Assembly: GCA_001723765.1 (NCBI GenBank)
Contig: MAYW01000034.1
Location: forward strand, 1-34,766
Reading direction: 5' to 3'
DNA length: 34,766 nt
DNA from: Candidatus Scalindua rubra
GTDB taxonomy: Bacteria; Planctomycetota; Brocadiia; Brocadiales; Scalinduaceae
Position 1 is the stretch's first letter; each line of letters opens with the position of its first letter. Below the pieces are notes generated by a model that was given only the letters and a program-made list of their open reading frames with translations, ran no database searches and was not told where the DNA came from. Positions 25,439-33,661 of this stretch are shown here, one piece after another. The position numbers were made by a program, and so were the translations under genes.

Positions 25439-25522
25439 CGATTAATAAAAAGTGTGTTTATTAATCGTTCGGGTTCTCTCATGGCAATCATGTTTCCATT
25501 GAAAGGTTTTTCGAAAACCTTT
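25439..25522. repeat. Two perfect hairpins upstream of the GNAT gene
   Basis: CGATTAATAAA-AAGTGTG-TTTATTAATCG (25439-25467) has an 11-bp stem. AAAGGTTTT-TCG-AAAACCTTT (25502-25522) has a 9-bp stem. They occupy the non-coding part between the truncated ORF at 25552 and the GNAT start. They may be repeat debris or transcript-processing sites. Confidence 0.65.
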
Positions 25523-25551
25523 ACTCTCAGGAACTCCTGTATCTCGTGACT

Positions 25552-25677
25552 TCAGGATATTTTTGCCAGGGGCAGAAAAAAACGAATGTTAATATCTTTA
25601 ACAAATTTGTTAGTATTACCTTTTAGGCCACCATCAAAACCTAATAAAATTATAGGATTATTTTTATAATATTTCAC
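25552..25677 (-). pseudogene. Truncated 5' end of an unidentified gene
   Basis: A GTG start at 25677 overlaps the end of the glycosyltransferase gene by 14 bases, as in coupled operon genes. It reads VKYYKNNPIILLGFDGGLKG and then NTNKFVKDINIRFF before a stop. The coupled start and protein-like beginning suggest the front of a real gene whose remainder was lost to the repeats that follow. The family cannot be told. Confidence 0.35.
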
Positions 25678-26836
25678 ATTTAATACCTTTTAATTCCAAT
25701 GAGGCCTCAATATAGCCTGACATTTCTTCAGCCTTTCTATTCCGGCTCTCCCCTATAACTGCCATTTGTCTTTCAATAACATTGCCTTCATCAGTAAGTG
25801 CAAATTCAATAGTATTAAGGAATGCCTCTTTCCCTGATGCAATATACACTACATGTGAATATTTTTCAGCCTCTGGCAAAGCTGATGAAACAATTGGTTT
25901 ACCTGTTGCAATATATTCCCTGAGTTTTAAAGGATTTATATTTTTAGTGAGGTTATTTACCTTATAAGGCAGAATGCAAACATCAAAATAAGATACATAA
26001 GAAGGAAGGTTTTCATAAGATACAGACCCTAATAAGTATAAATTATGATACTTTTTCAAACTCTTTATATCGATAATCACTTTCCCTATTATGACTATAG
26101 ACCATTCTGGATGGACTTTTAATATATGTTCCAGTATTTCCAGATCTACTCTCTCGTCAAAAAGGCCATAGTACCCAATAATGGGAGTCTTAATATTTTC
26201 CATAACATCTACATTATTTACTTTATTAAGATTACACATTTTGAAATGTTCATAATCTACACCGTGCGGTAGTAAAAAAGCATTATATTTATTGCATCGT
26301 TTAGTTCTGTATAGCGCATCAGATGTAACAATCATAAGGTCGACCTTCCTGGTTAACTCATCATCCATTTCTTTAACCAGCTCTTTTTCTACACCGGGCC
26401 ACTCTGAAAACTCATCAACACAATAATATACGTCCAAAATTTCATCAAAAGCACCAATATAATCTGATGCATTTGGAAGTGTAGTAATAAGTATGGGTAC
26501 TTTAAAAGATAGCTTTTTCATTTCATTGCGAACATTTCTCATGACAGAAATTCTGTTAAAATTACGAACAAATCTGATATTGTTGTAAGGTATCATAAAC
26601 GGACTCATAATTGTCAAATTTTCCTGAATATTACCATTATGAGGAGAAATCCATGAATTTAGCTTTCCAATACCCCTACTTATATCATATAGGGTCAGTG
26701 TGGGTCTTCTTATCCCTATAGTATTTACCCATATTATCCTATTATCAGGCAAAAAGTATTTCATGATATGTTGACAGCTAAATGGATGACGGCCCCAATC
26801 ATCTGAAAAAACTATAAAATCTCTATCTTTAATCAT
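25664..26836 (-). CDS. Glycosyltransferase (GT-B, GT1/GT4-like)
   Basis: A 390-residue protein. The N-terminal FSDDWGRHPFSCQHIMKYF and the central YYCVDEFSEWPG are typical of a group of EPS glycosyltransferases. The C-terminal half has TPIIGYYGLFDERVDLEIL, then LGSVSYENLPSYVSYFDVCILPY and NPLKLREYIATGKPIVSSALPE, a GT-B donor site. It lies 41 bases downstream of the O-antigen ligase. The likely role is one sugar addition to the EPS repeat. Confidence 0.86.
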   Translation of the reverse strand: MIKDRDFIVFSDDWGRHPFSCQHIMKYFLPDNRIIWVNTIGIRRPTLTLYDISRGIGKLNSWISPHNGNIQENLTIMSPFMIPYNNIRFVRNFNRISVMRNVRNEMKKLSFKVPILITTLPNASDYIGAFDEILDVYYCVDEFSEWPGVEKELVKEMDDELTRKVDLMIVTSDALYRTKRCNKYNAFLLPHGVDYEHFKMCNLNKVNNVDVMENIKTPIIGYYGLFDERVDLEILEHILKVHPEWSIVIIGKVIIDIKSLKKYHNLYLLGSVSYENLPSYVSYFDVCILPYKVNNLTKNINPLKLREYIATGKPIVSSALPEAEKYSHVVYIASGKEAFLNTIEFALTDEGNVIERQMAVIGESRNRKAEEMSGYIEASLELKGIKCEIL

Positions 26837-26877
26837 AATGGAATGGATAAGAATATCCCAAAAATTTAAAACCTTCT

Positions 26878-28185
26878 TCAGCCACCTCTTCTTACTTTAT
26901 TATCCATTAACTGCACTTTCTCATCAAAAGTAATACTCTTTGCCATTTTTTGTATAGCAACAGAAAGTCCCACCATAAAGTAAAGATAATCGAAATAAGC
27001 CCTGGATAGAAAGAACCCCGACACGATGTAACCAAACATACCTATCTCAATGGCATAGGTCATCCATAATAAATCTTTGTACTCAGATTTATGTTGCCAG
27101 GCCTTTTGTAACTTTCGCATCTTTAATACAGTTCCGAAGGTAAAGAGTAAAAACAACACAAGTCCTACAATTCCTAATTCTACTCCTATCTGAATGAATG
27201 AATTGTGAGCAGTTGACCATTTTCCTCCTGCATCAAAATGGGTATAACCTTCTGCTGTGGTAAAATTATTTATTCCAACTCCAGTGAATATATTTTCTGA
27301 AAATATCTTCAGTCCTGTCTTCCATATATCTAACCTGCCTGCACCCGTAGAATCCAGTTCACTCTGTGGATTCCATATTGTAGAGATTCGGTCCCAATAC
27401 GATGAGGGGGCTAATTGGGATATCAAAATCACTCCTGCAATAGCGGCAATAAGGATTAAACCTTTCTTTCCCTTTTTCGCCTTAAAAAGCAAATAGCCTC
27501 CTATTGCAACCAGACCAAGAAAACCACCTCTGGACACAGACAAAATAATTGCTTGCAGGCTGAAGAAGAAACATGTACCTATAAAAACCTTTCCAGGTAA
27601 TTTAGTCTCCTTAAAGAAGTAAATGATAAATGGTAACGCACACACCATAACCAGCGCAATATCATTAGGATCGTAACTCCTAGTAACCAGTGAAGTATGT
27701 GTAAGTTGATTCTTAACAGACATCAATCCTATAAAAAATATACTGATGAGAAAGGCCCAGACCATTTTCCTTAAATCAGTAACTGTTCTGAGAGTCATAG
27801 TCATGAGAAAAAAAAGAACAAGTAACTTGAGATATCCACTAGTGAGGTATTTAACGCTGCCGCCCGGCCAGACTGACGTAGGTATGGTTATTATTGCAAG
27901 GGCAAAAATGCCAATAACATATTTCTCTTCCCTTAGCAAAGAAATCTTTGCTAAACCGTTTTTGGTTGCTTCAAAAATAAAGCAGATTATTGCACCCCAT
28001 CCCGTCAAATCACCAATAGAGACTGGTAAGCGCAAAAGTACAGGGAACAATTCGTGAATACGACCACCAGATACAATTAGATAACTCATTAGAAATGTAA
28101 TCGTAATGGGAAACCTTCTTAGGTTTTGGACCTTCCTATTATCGAAACTTTCTTTTACTGAAATATCCGCTATTGTCCCAGTCAT
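26878..28185 (-). CDS. O-antigen ligase / polymerase-like membrane protein (Wzy_C)
   Basis: A 435-residue multi-pass membrane protein. The periplasmic Wzy_C signature is present: WKTGLKIFSENIFTGVGINNF then GGKWSTAHNSFIQIGVELGIVG, where the His of AHNS is the conserved one. Such proteins join or polymerise glycan from undecaprenyl carriers in the periplasm. One group, O-glycosylation ligases linked to exosortase systems, occurs in such loci and may be this one. It is the first gene of a minus-strand run that begins opposite the DUF7718 pair. Confidence 0.88.
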   Translation of the reverse strand: MTGTIADISVKESFDNRKVQNLRRFPITITFLMSYLIVSGGRIHELFPVLLRLPVSIGDLTGWGAIICFIFEATKNGLAKISLLREEKYVIGIFALAIITIPTSVWPGGSVKYLTSGYLKLLVLFFLMTMTLRTVTDLRKMVWAFLISIFFIGLMSVKNQLTHTSLVTRSYDPNDIALVMVCALPFIIYFFKETKLPGKVFIGTCFFFSLQAIILSVSRGGFLGLVAIGGYLLFKAKKGKKGLILIAAIAGVILISQLAPSSYWDRISTIWNPQSELDSTGAGRLDIWKTGLKIFSENIFTGVGINNFTTAEGYTHFDAGGKWSTAHNSFIQIGVELGIVGLVLFLLFTFGTVLKMRKLQKAWQHKSEYKDLLWMTYAIEIGMFGYIVSGFFLSRAYFDYLYFMVGLSVAIQKMAKSITFDEKVQLMDNKVRRGG

Positions 28186-28304
28186 GATTTAAGGCTTTTT
28201 TCTAACCACAGATGAACTTCTATTCTCTTATATATGTGGGAATGATTACGCTTACTTTAGTTATAACTTAATTTCCTATACTCTATTTTAAAAGTCAGAT
28301 CAAC

Positions 28305-28332
28305 TTGACAACTTACTATTCATTGATATAAT
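28305..28332 (+). promoter_or_regulatory. Sigma70-type promoter of the DUF7718/DUF5647 pair
   Basis: TTGACA (28305-28310), a 16-base spacer and TATAAT (28327-28332), both hexamers at consensus, end 9 bases before the ATG at 28342. The short leader means the transcript may be nearly leaderless. Confidence 0.7.
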
Positions 28333-28341
28333 CAAAATTGA

Positions 28342-28668
28342 ATGAAAATTATCGAGTATCTTTTTTATCTTTCATCTCTGCAGAAAGACCGACTGCGGGT
28401 AAAGGCTTATAAAGAGAAAAATAAAATTTTAGAATTCCTTGTACAATATGAAGCCAATATTCATGGTGAATGGTATCCAATAATTCGTTATGATACCCGT
28501 CATGGATTTGCACATCGAGATTTACTCCATGCTGATGGTTCGGCAGAAAAAGAGCCCTTGTTATGGCATAATTATAATCTAGCTTTAACCTATGCCACTC
28601 AGGATTTAAAACAAAATTGGCGAAAATACCGCCAAAAATTTGAGGAGGAGTTAAATGAGCAAAAATGA
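28342..28668 (+). CDS. DUF7718 family protein, toxin-antitoxin-like pair
   Basis: A 108-residue soluble protein, rich in charged and aromatic residues (VKAYKEKNKILEFLVQYEA, GEWYPIIRYDTRHGFAHRD, ATQDLKQNWRKYRQKF). It matches my memory of DUF7718, a family of unknown function commonly paired with DUF5647. The pair has TA-like gene structure: a consensus promoter, a 14-base overlap with the next gene, and isolation on the opposite strand from the EPS genes. Function is inferred and not demonstrated. Confidence 0.65.
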   Translation: MKIIEYLFYLSSLQKDRLRVKAYKEKNKILEFLVQYEANIHGEWYPIIRYDTRHGFAHRDLLHADGSAEKEPLLWHNYNLALTYATQDLKQNWRKYRQKFEEELNEQK

Positions 28669-28918
28669 AATTGTAAGAAAAAATCTTGATCTTCATGCGG
28701 AATGGATTCGTTATATCTTTGAGCATCCTGAAGTACTTGACAAAATTCCTCAAGGCGCACAATTGGTTATTCTTCCTAATAATGACCCTGCTCTGGCTAA
28801 AGAAAATAATAAGACTATTGGACGTCTTAAGGCAGAGGGACTGCCTGTAGTCATAGTTCATCTTGATTTGCCTAAACCACCCAGGCCCCAGATCGAAGTA
28901 ATCACTGCCAATTCTTAA
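28655..28918 (+). CDS. DUF5647 family protein
   Basis: An 87-residue protein (NLDLHAEWIRYIFEHPEVLD, PQGAQLVILPNNDPALAKEN, PVVIVHLDLPKPPRPQIE), characteristic of DUF5647. Its start overlaps the DUF7718 stop by 14 bases and an AGGAGG-like site lies inside the first gene. The partner role (antitoxin or toxin) is not known. Confidence 0.75.
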   Translation: MSKNEIVRKNLDLHAEWIRYIFEHPEVLDKIPQGAQLVILPNNDPALAKENNKTIGRLKAEGLPVVIVHLDLPKPPRPQIEVITANS

Positions 28919-29328
28919 TTTCTTTCATATATCTTAAATTCGATTGTGATATTCATATTAGTTTTACGAGTTTAAGGCCTTTATTTAGCCACAGACTTGC
29001 ACTGACAGTTAAGCGTTATAAATAATAGGACGCTGATTCCCACAGATGCGCACAGATTCATAAACTATTTCAAGAAAACCATACCCAAGTTTTTATAAAC
29101 CCTACAAAAGATTTTAATAATCTTCTTAGTTAGTTGTTTGTATTTTGCATTACTATGATCTGTGTTCACCACGTTAGATAATAACCTCTATACCCAACTA
29201 AGATACTTACAAGACCGTTATCTAACGGGGTTCATCTATGTCCAAAAATGAAAGTGTTGACATGCATATTTTCTTGTCATATATTAATTTCATATATTTT
29301 TAGCATGAAAATAAGGAGGATTAATAAC
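28919..29328. repeat. 410-bp non-coding gap with repeat debris
   Basis: It contains CAGATGCGCACAGATT-type sequence near 29043 (kin to the 20000 and 3985 repeats) and an inverted pair CGTTAGATAA (29172-29181) / TTATCTAACG (29218-29227). The vapBC promoter lies at its right end. No coding frame was seen apart from the last part, which is a leader of the next gene. Confidence 0.55.
29257..29285 (+). promoter_or_regulatory. Sigma70-type promoter of vapBC
   Basis: TTGACA (29257-29262), a 17-base spacer and TATATT (29280-29285), 43 bases before the vapB ATG. Confidence 0.65.
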
Positions 29329-29547
29329 ATGCGCACAACATTAGATATTGACGATTTTCTGGTCAAGAAGCTTCTTGAAGTTACTCATGAAAAATCAAAA
29401 ACTAAAGCTATTACTATTGCTATCAAAGATTACATAAAGAAGAAACGCATTAAAAAAATTATTTCCTACCAGGGCAAATTAGACATGGAGAATAACTGGC
29501 AACAACAAGAAAAAGAAGAAATAGAGGAATATGAGAACAAAAAATAA
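29329..29547 (+). CDS. vapB: VapB-type antitoxin
   Basis: 72 residues beginning MRTTLDIDDFLVKKLLEVTH, a ribbon-helix-helix/VapB (type II TA) pattern with a long basic and acidic tail (YENKK). I chose the ATG at 29329 because AAGGAGG sits 8 bases before it. An in-frame upstream ATG at 29248 lies ahead of the promoter. It overlaps vapC by 17 bases, so the two are coupled. It would bind VapC and the promoter. Confidence 0.85.
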   Translation: MRTTLDIDDFLVKKLLEVTHEKSKTKAITIAIKDYIKKKRIKKIISYQGKLDMENNWQQQEKEEIEEYENKK

Positions 29548-29929
29548 TCCAAAGGTTATTGTCGATACTTATATATGGATAGAATTCTTTCGTACAAAAT
29601 CAAAGATTTCAAATCACTTAAGAGACCTAATCTCCAACGATTTTGTAGTTGGTAATGGCCTAATACTCGCCGAATTAATACAAGGCATCAAAACAAATAG
29701 TGATAAAGAAGTTATTATTGATGTTTTCAATACCATTGAATATATAGAAATCACAAGAGAATTGTGGATAGAATCGGGAGATCTTGCCAGGGAGCTTCGA
29801 TCCAGCGGAAAAATTATCCCACTTTCAGATGTCATAATCGCTTGCTGTGCAAGAAAGTATCAATATCACATCTTTACTATAGACAAACACTTTCAGGATA
29901 TTCCCAACATTAAAATTATTAATTTCTAA
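29531..29929 (+). CDS. vapC: VapC family PIN-domain toxin
   Basis: A 132-residue PIN domain. The acidic set is D12 (IVDTYIWIEF), E49 (LAELIQG), D100 (LSDVIIACCA) and D118 (TIDKHF). The usual DTN is DTY here. As in other VapC proteins it is a probable tRNA or rRNA cleaving nuclease, inhibited by the VapB upstream. A 29-bp palindromic element starts at the stop codon. Confidence 0.9.
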   Translation: MRTKNNPKVIVDTYIWIEFFRTKSKISNHLRDLISNDFVVGNGLILAELIQGIKTNSDKEVIIDVFNTIEYIEITRELWIESGDLARELRSSGKIIPLSDVIIACCARKYQYHIFTIDKHFQDIPNIKIINF

Positions 29930-29955
29930 ATTAGTGAACGGAGTGAACTAATTTA
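29927..29955. repeat. 29-bp palindromic element, TAAATTAG family, at the end of vapC
   Basis: TAAATTAGT (29927-29935) and ACTAATTTA (29947-29955) flank an 11-nt loop. It is the second copy of the element at 371-399 with one loop difference. Its first three bases are the TAA stop of vapC, so it may serve as a transcription end. Confidence 0.75.
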
Positions 29956-30020
29956 TTACAGATACAAGTTTACGTGTAAGTTCTCTTCCATTAAATCCTT
30001 TAATACCATTTTCTTTATCT

Positions 30021-30311
30021 TTATAAATCTCGCTTACTTATATTATTTCTCCCATTCTTCAAAACCTTCTGGTAGAGAGCATCGTATTTTTCTATCTGCA
30101 TGTCCCATGAAAAATTATTTACAATATCATTTCTTGCCTGTGTCCCTATCTTTTTTCTCAATGCTGCATCATTTAGTAAAGATAAGGTATGTGTGGCAAA
30201 CTGTTCTGGTGTATTTGCGATCAATATATTTTCTCCCTGCGCGATAGGGAGTGATCCGCAGCTTACGGGGGTGGCAACCACTGGCTTAGCCATAGCCCAT
30301 GCCTCAAGCAC
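30021..30311 (-). pseudogene. GT4 glycosyltransferase fragment, C-terminal part
   Basis: 96 residues: MLEAWAMAKPVVATPVSCGS is the second half of the GT4 EX7E region, then FATHTLSLLNDAALRKKIG and WDMQIEKYDALYQ. The preceding codons in this frame, SGSGIKNKV, complete the typical motif, so the true segment starts upstream of the Met. It belongs to the broken gene that begins at 31061, from which the piece between residues KTYPDIKF and SGSGIKNKV is missing. Confidence 0.75.
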
Positions 30312-30334
30312 CTTATTTTTTATCCCAGACCCAC

Positions 30335-31061
30335 TTAGAATTTGATATCAGGATAGGTTTTCCTTATTAATGGGAGAACTCGCTCAAAAAACCACAATAC
30401 ACCTTTTACATTAGGAATGAAGTCCATCACACCGGTAAATACAACGGAAGGCTCACTACCTTCATTTAAATTAGGCCTATAATAATCGTAATCTACTCCA
30501 TTTGGAATGATCGAAATATGAGCATCTTGAACATTCTTTCTTAGTGCTTCAGCATCATCTGGTGCTACCACTGTGAAAAATTTAAACTTCTGTAAATACT
30601 GACGTTCATATCGCCAAACGTTAAACAACCGTTTTACTTTTTTGAGTTTAATCACAAATCTTTTTTCTGCTGTTATAGATCTTCTGAGAGTAAGAAAGGT
30701 ACTATCACAAATATCCATAATCACTGGACGGCAAACATCAATGAAATTTCTGGACAGGCTATCGGATGTGATGTGAATTAGATGGGGATTAACCCTCTTA
30801 ACAACATCCTCGCACTCTTTTTTTGTATCCAGTGAATACCAATAATAACCTGAATTATTTTTATCACTTTCTTTTTTTCTAATCTTATGTACTGAGTTAA
30901 AATAGTTTACATCTGGCGGTAAAACATCAAAACTCGTCAAGAAATGAAAGACAGGCTACGTGATGGAAACGTGAAATCCTCTTAAAAAGTTCATAGATAC
31001 GCAGGTTATATCCGTTAGTAATAGGATAAAGGTGATTACGCGTAACTGATAGAATCTTCAT
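30335..31061 (-). pseudogene. GT4 glycosyltransferase, N-terminal part, frameshifted (PEP-CTERM-system type)
   Basis: From ATG 31061 the frame reads MKILSVTRNHLYPITNGYNL and ISRFHHVACLSFLDEF, then stops. Removing one T from the TTTT run at 30929-30932 joins it to FDVLPPDVNYF and the rest up to KTYPDIKF, stop near 30335. This resembles the GT4 group associated with exosortase clusters (TIGR03087-like). About 45-60 residues of the donor domain are deleted before the C-terminal fragment at 30021-30311. It has both a frameshift and an internal deletion, so it is probably dead. Confidence 0.75.
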
Positions 31062-31089
31062 TATTACCGAACCCGGCTGTTTCCAATCT

Positions 31090-32067
31090 TTAAATAACAG
31101 CCGTTCTAAATTTTCTAATTAGTTGTATTAAATTTTTACCTAAAAAAGATGATGTCCAATATAGCATTGCTTTTTTGTTGGGTAAATGCGACAAACTCAA
31201 AAGATAATTTTCCCTTGCTTTGACAAAGTCGTTTCTCTTAAAGTAAAAGTAACCTAACATATTGTAGATCTCAATAAATCTCGAAGAGAAGTCAATATGT
31301 TCTTTTTCTATGATATCTGAATGTAGCGAAATAATCTTTTGAAATGCCTTAATCTGTGATGTAAAACTTTTCTCCATATTAGATCCTATATTGCTACCAT
31401 GATTTCTTTTATGCACCAATACTTTGGGAATTAGTGCAAAATCACAATGTGTAGAAAGTCTCAACCAGAGGTCATAATCTTCCGCAGAAGGTAATGACTC
31501 ATCAAACATACTTACCTTCTCAAAACATTTCTTTCTCACCATTACCGTACTTGTTACCACAAAGTTTTCATTGAAAAGTATCCTGAAGGGTCGATGAATA
31601 CAATTTTTTCTTTTCAATAAATATTCATAACATTTCCTGTTTTTATATTTTCTTTTATTTAAAAAGGTTTCTTTTTCTAACTGTCCTTTTTCGATAGTTA
31701 GTGAATCTGTAGATACCAGGCCTAAATGCAAATTGTTACTTAAAATTTTAACCTGTTGTTCAATTTTTTCATCCAACCATATATCATCAGAGTCAAGAAA
31801 TGCAATGTATTCACCATTGCTATTCAATATTCCTGTATTTCGAGCCTTAGAAGGCCCAGAATTATCCTGATAAATATATCTAATTTTTCTATTATACGGT
31901 TCAAGTATTTCTTTAGTATTATCCGTTGACCCATCATCTACAACGATAATCTCAATATCTTTATATGTTTGATTCAAGACAGACTCAACAGCCTCAGAAA
32001 TATACTGTGCACAGTTGTAAGTGGGAATAATAACGGAGACCCCAAACATTCTTTTATTTAGATTCAA
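31090..32067 (-). CDS. Glycosyltransferase family 2
   Basis: A 325-residue GT-A enzyme with VSVIIPTYNCAQYISEAVES, VVDDGSTDNT, the DxD-like AFLDSDDIWLDEK and SAEDYDLWLRLS (acidic catalytic base). It transfers a sugar in the cytoplasm. An extended C-terminal region is typical of GT2 with a small helical domain. It is immediately upstream of the broken GT4. A copy of its first 18 codons exists as a remnant at 33369-33428. Confidence 0.9.
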   Translation of the reverse strand: MNLNKRMFGVSVIIPTYNCAQYISEAVESVLNQTYKDIEIIVVDDGSTDNTKEILEPYNRKIRYIYQDNSGPSKARNTGILNSNGEYIAFLDSDDIWLDEKIEQQVKILSNNLHLGLVSTDSLTIEKGQLEKETFLNKRKYKNRKCYEYLLKRKNCIHRPFRILFNENFVVTSTVMVRKKCFEKVSMFDESLPSAEDYDLWLRLSTHCDFALIPKVLVHKRNHGSNIGSNMEKSFTSQIKAFQKIISLHSDIIEKEHIDFSSRFIEIYNMLGYFYFKRNDFVKARENYLLSLSHLPNKKAMLYWTSSFLGKNLIQLIRKFRTAVI

Positions 32068-32336
32068 ATTTGAGATGTTTAATAAATGATGAACTATCCG
32101 TTAGCTGGTTGGTTACCTCCTATCACATCAGCTATTCTTTGCACTGGAACATATTTCACTTTTGGTCGTTATTGTAAGTAAAGCGAAGAATCTAATCCCT
32201 GTATCGAGAAGCAGATAAATTCTTCATTCCACTACACTAGGTTTAGTAACACATCTAACGACAAAGCTCCGTGACGGCGATTATACGTCCGCTGCATAGT
32301 CTCTTTATGCAGTTTTGGTAACAAGGCTTACTTGAA

Positions 32337-33368
32337 TCAGCATAGTTCAAAGAGATAATGGTATGCAGGGTTTATTCCGTATTCCTGAACGGTTGCATCT
32401 CTATATTTCGGTTCTTTAGCGATTAATTTATATCCGTGCCATTCGACAACATCGAGAAAATCCTGAAAATCAATCGTTAGCAGAAGTTTCCCCCTCCCAT
32501 GATTTAAACTATTGGGCACAATCATTAGGTACTTAATCCTGTTTCTTTCCAGGACAGTTAGCCACCAATCGATAGCTGAAACCTTGCATTCCGAAAAGCT
32601 GTGAACATTAATTGCAATATCAACACTATGATTTGTCAGCACATCTTCTATGTCGTACAAAGGAATAACCTTTGCTTTGTCATGCACGTTACGGAAACGG
32701 AGATAGTATTCGGAAATAAAAGTCGAAATAGATACTGCATCTGTACACAAATAGTAATCGATATTATGGAAAGCATTTACCATACGATGTGCTAATCTAC
32801 CATAACCTGCGCCAATATCTAGGATCTTTAGGTTGCTCCATCTTGAAATGTTTAAATGTTTTTCAAGAAAATATATTTCAATAATCGAATCTAACAGATC
32901 ACGGGAAATAGGCTGATCATCGATCAAAAATGTAAAAATACCAAAGTAGTCATCTTCTGCCAATTTATCGAAAAGGCAAAGATTGTCTATTGCTTTTATA
33001 TAGTATGTTGACAAAGCGTAGCTCATAATATTCATGTTCGGCCCCCTTAATTGCCAGACAAAGGCATTATCTCCTCGAAAATTCCTTATATCATCAGAGC
33101 TTACATGATTGTTTGTCCACACTAAAGGCTCCGTAACATCTTGATTAAATATGGAGTATTTCTCTCTTAATTCCCTGAACCTGGGATTTTTTTGTTGTAA
33201 ATAATCTTCTGCTCCTTCTGGTAGTTTGGCTTTCTTGTAGCTCGATCTGCGTTGAAAGGATTTCTGCCAGTCATACAATAAGCGACTTGCTATTATTTCA
33301 TGATCATACCGCTTTAAAAGGGAGTTTAGGGAGTTTTTTATATGTTTTTTTATTCCCATATCTATCAC
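32337..33368 (-). CDS. Putative sugar O-methyltransferase
   Basis: A 343-residue protein with LKILDIGAGYGRLAHRMV (SAM motif I), TDAV (acidic motif II) and VDIAINVHSFSECK. Together with the N-terminal DNAFVWQLRG, this looks like the putative sugar O-methyltransferase group (TIGR04371-like) in EPS and LPS clusters. The longest frame begins at a GTG (33368). An ATG at 33359 is an alternative start. It is the first gene of the minus-strand locus and starts directly after the GT2 remnant. Confidence 0.8.
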   Translation of the reverse strand: MIDMGIKKHIKNSLNSLLKRYDHEIIASRLLYDWQKSFQRRSSYKKAKLPEGAEDYLQQKNPRFRELREKYSIFNQDVTEPLVWTNNHVSSDDIRNFRGDNAFVWQLRGPNMNIMSYALSTYYIKAIDNLCLFDKLAEDDYFGIFTFLIDDQPISRDLLDSIIEIYFLEKHLNISRWSNLKILDIGAGYGRLAHRMVNAFHNIDYYLCTDAVSISTFISEYYLRFRNVHDKAKVIPLYDIEDVLTNHSVDIAINVHSFSECKVSAIDWWLTVLERNRIKYLMIVPNSLNHGRGKLLLTIDFQDFLDVVEWHGYKLIAKEPKYRDATVQEYGINPAYHYLFELC

Positions 33369-33428
33369 TCAATCAGAAATATACTGTGCACAGTTGTAAG
33401 TGGGTATGATAACAGATACCTTTGGCAT
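33369..33428 (-). pseudogene. 5' remnant of a GT2 glycosyltransferase (19 codons)
   Basis: From ATG 33428 it reads MPKVSVIIPTYNCAQYISD and stops. The run from CCCACTTAC through TATTTCTGA matches the start of the GT2 gene at 32067 base for base. The rest of that gene is absent and the methyltransferase follows at once. It is a leftover of duplication or recombination. Confidence 0.7.
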
Positions 33429-33438
33429 AGAACTTTTC

Positions 33439-33529
33439 GGATAATAGGGACAGCGCCCGTTTTTTTGGATAATAGGGACAGCGCCCGTTTTTTTGTAAAA
33501 AGTACTTTTAAATAGTCGCTGTCCCTATT
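33439..33529. repeat. Tandem 28-bp REP-like units with inverted partner
   Basis: Units 33439-33466 and 33467-33494 are identical: ATAATAGGGACAGCGCCC and T7. CGCTGTCCCTATT (33517-33529) is the inverse of their AATAGGGACAGCG. Such sequence is typical of REP elements mobilised by RAYT (TnpA_REP) transposases. No transposase gene is in the window. Confidence 0.75.
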
Positions 33530-33598
33530 TTCCTACATATTTTCTATTTTCCTATTTTTATTAGTTTCTTCTTTTTTTATTCGGAGAATATAAAATAT

Positions 33599-33627
33599 TT
33601 GACATACACTGTATCACATTGTATTAT
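33599..33627 (+). promoter_or_regulatory. Sigma70-type promoter of the DUF433/DUF5615 pair
   Basis: TTGACA (33599-33604), a 17-base spacer and TATTAT (33622-33627), 34 bases before the ATG at 33662. AGGAGG lies at 33651-33656. Confidence 0.7.
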
Positions 33628-33661
33628 ATTAAATGAGCTTGTAATCGATTAGGAGGTAACG

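Noticed and set aside
28349-28861. Minus-strand ORF of 170 codons
   Set aside because: Antisense shadow of the DUF7718/DUF5647 pair, which has a consensus promoter.
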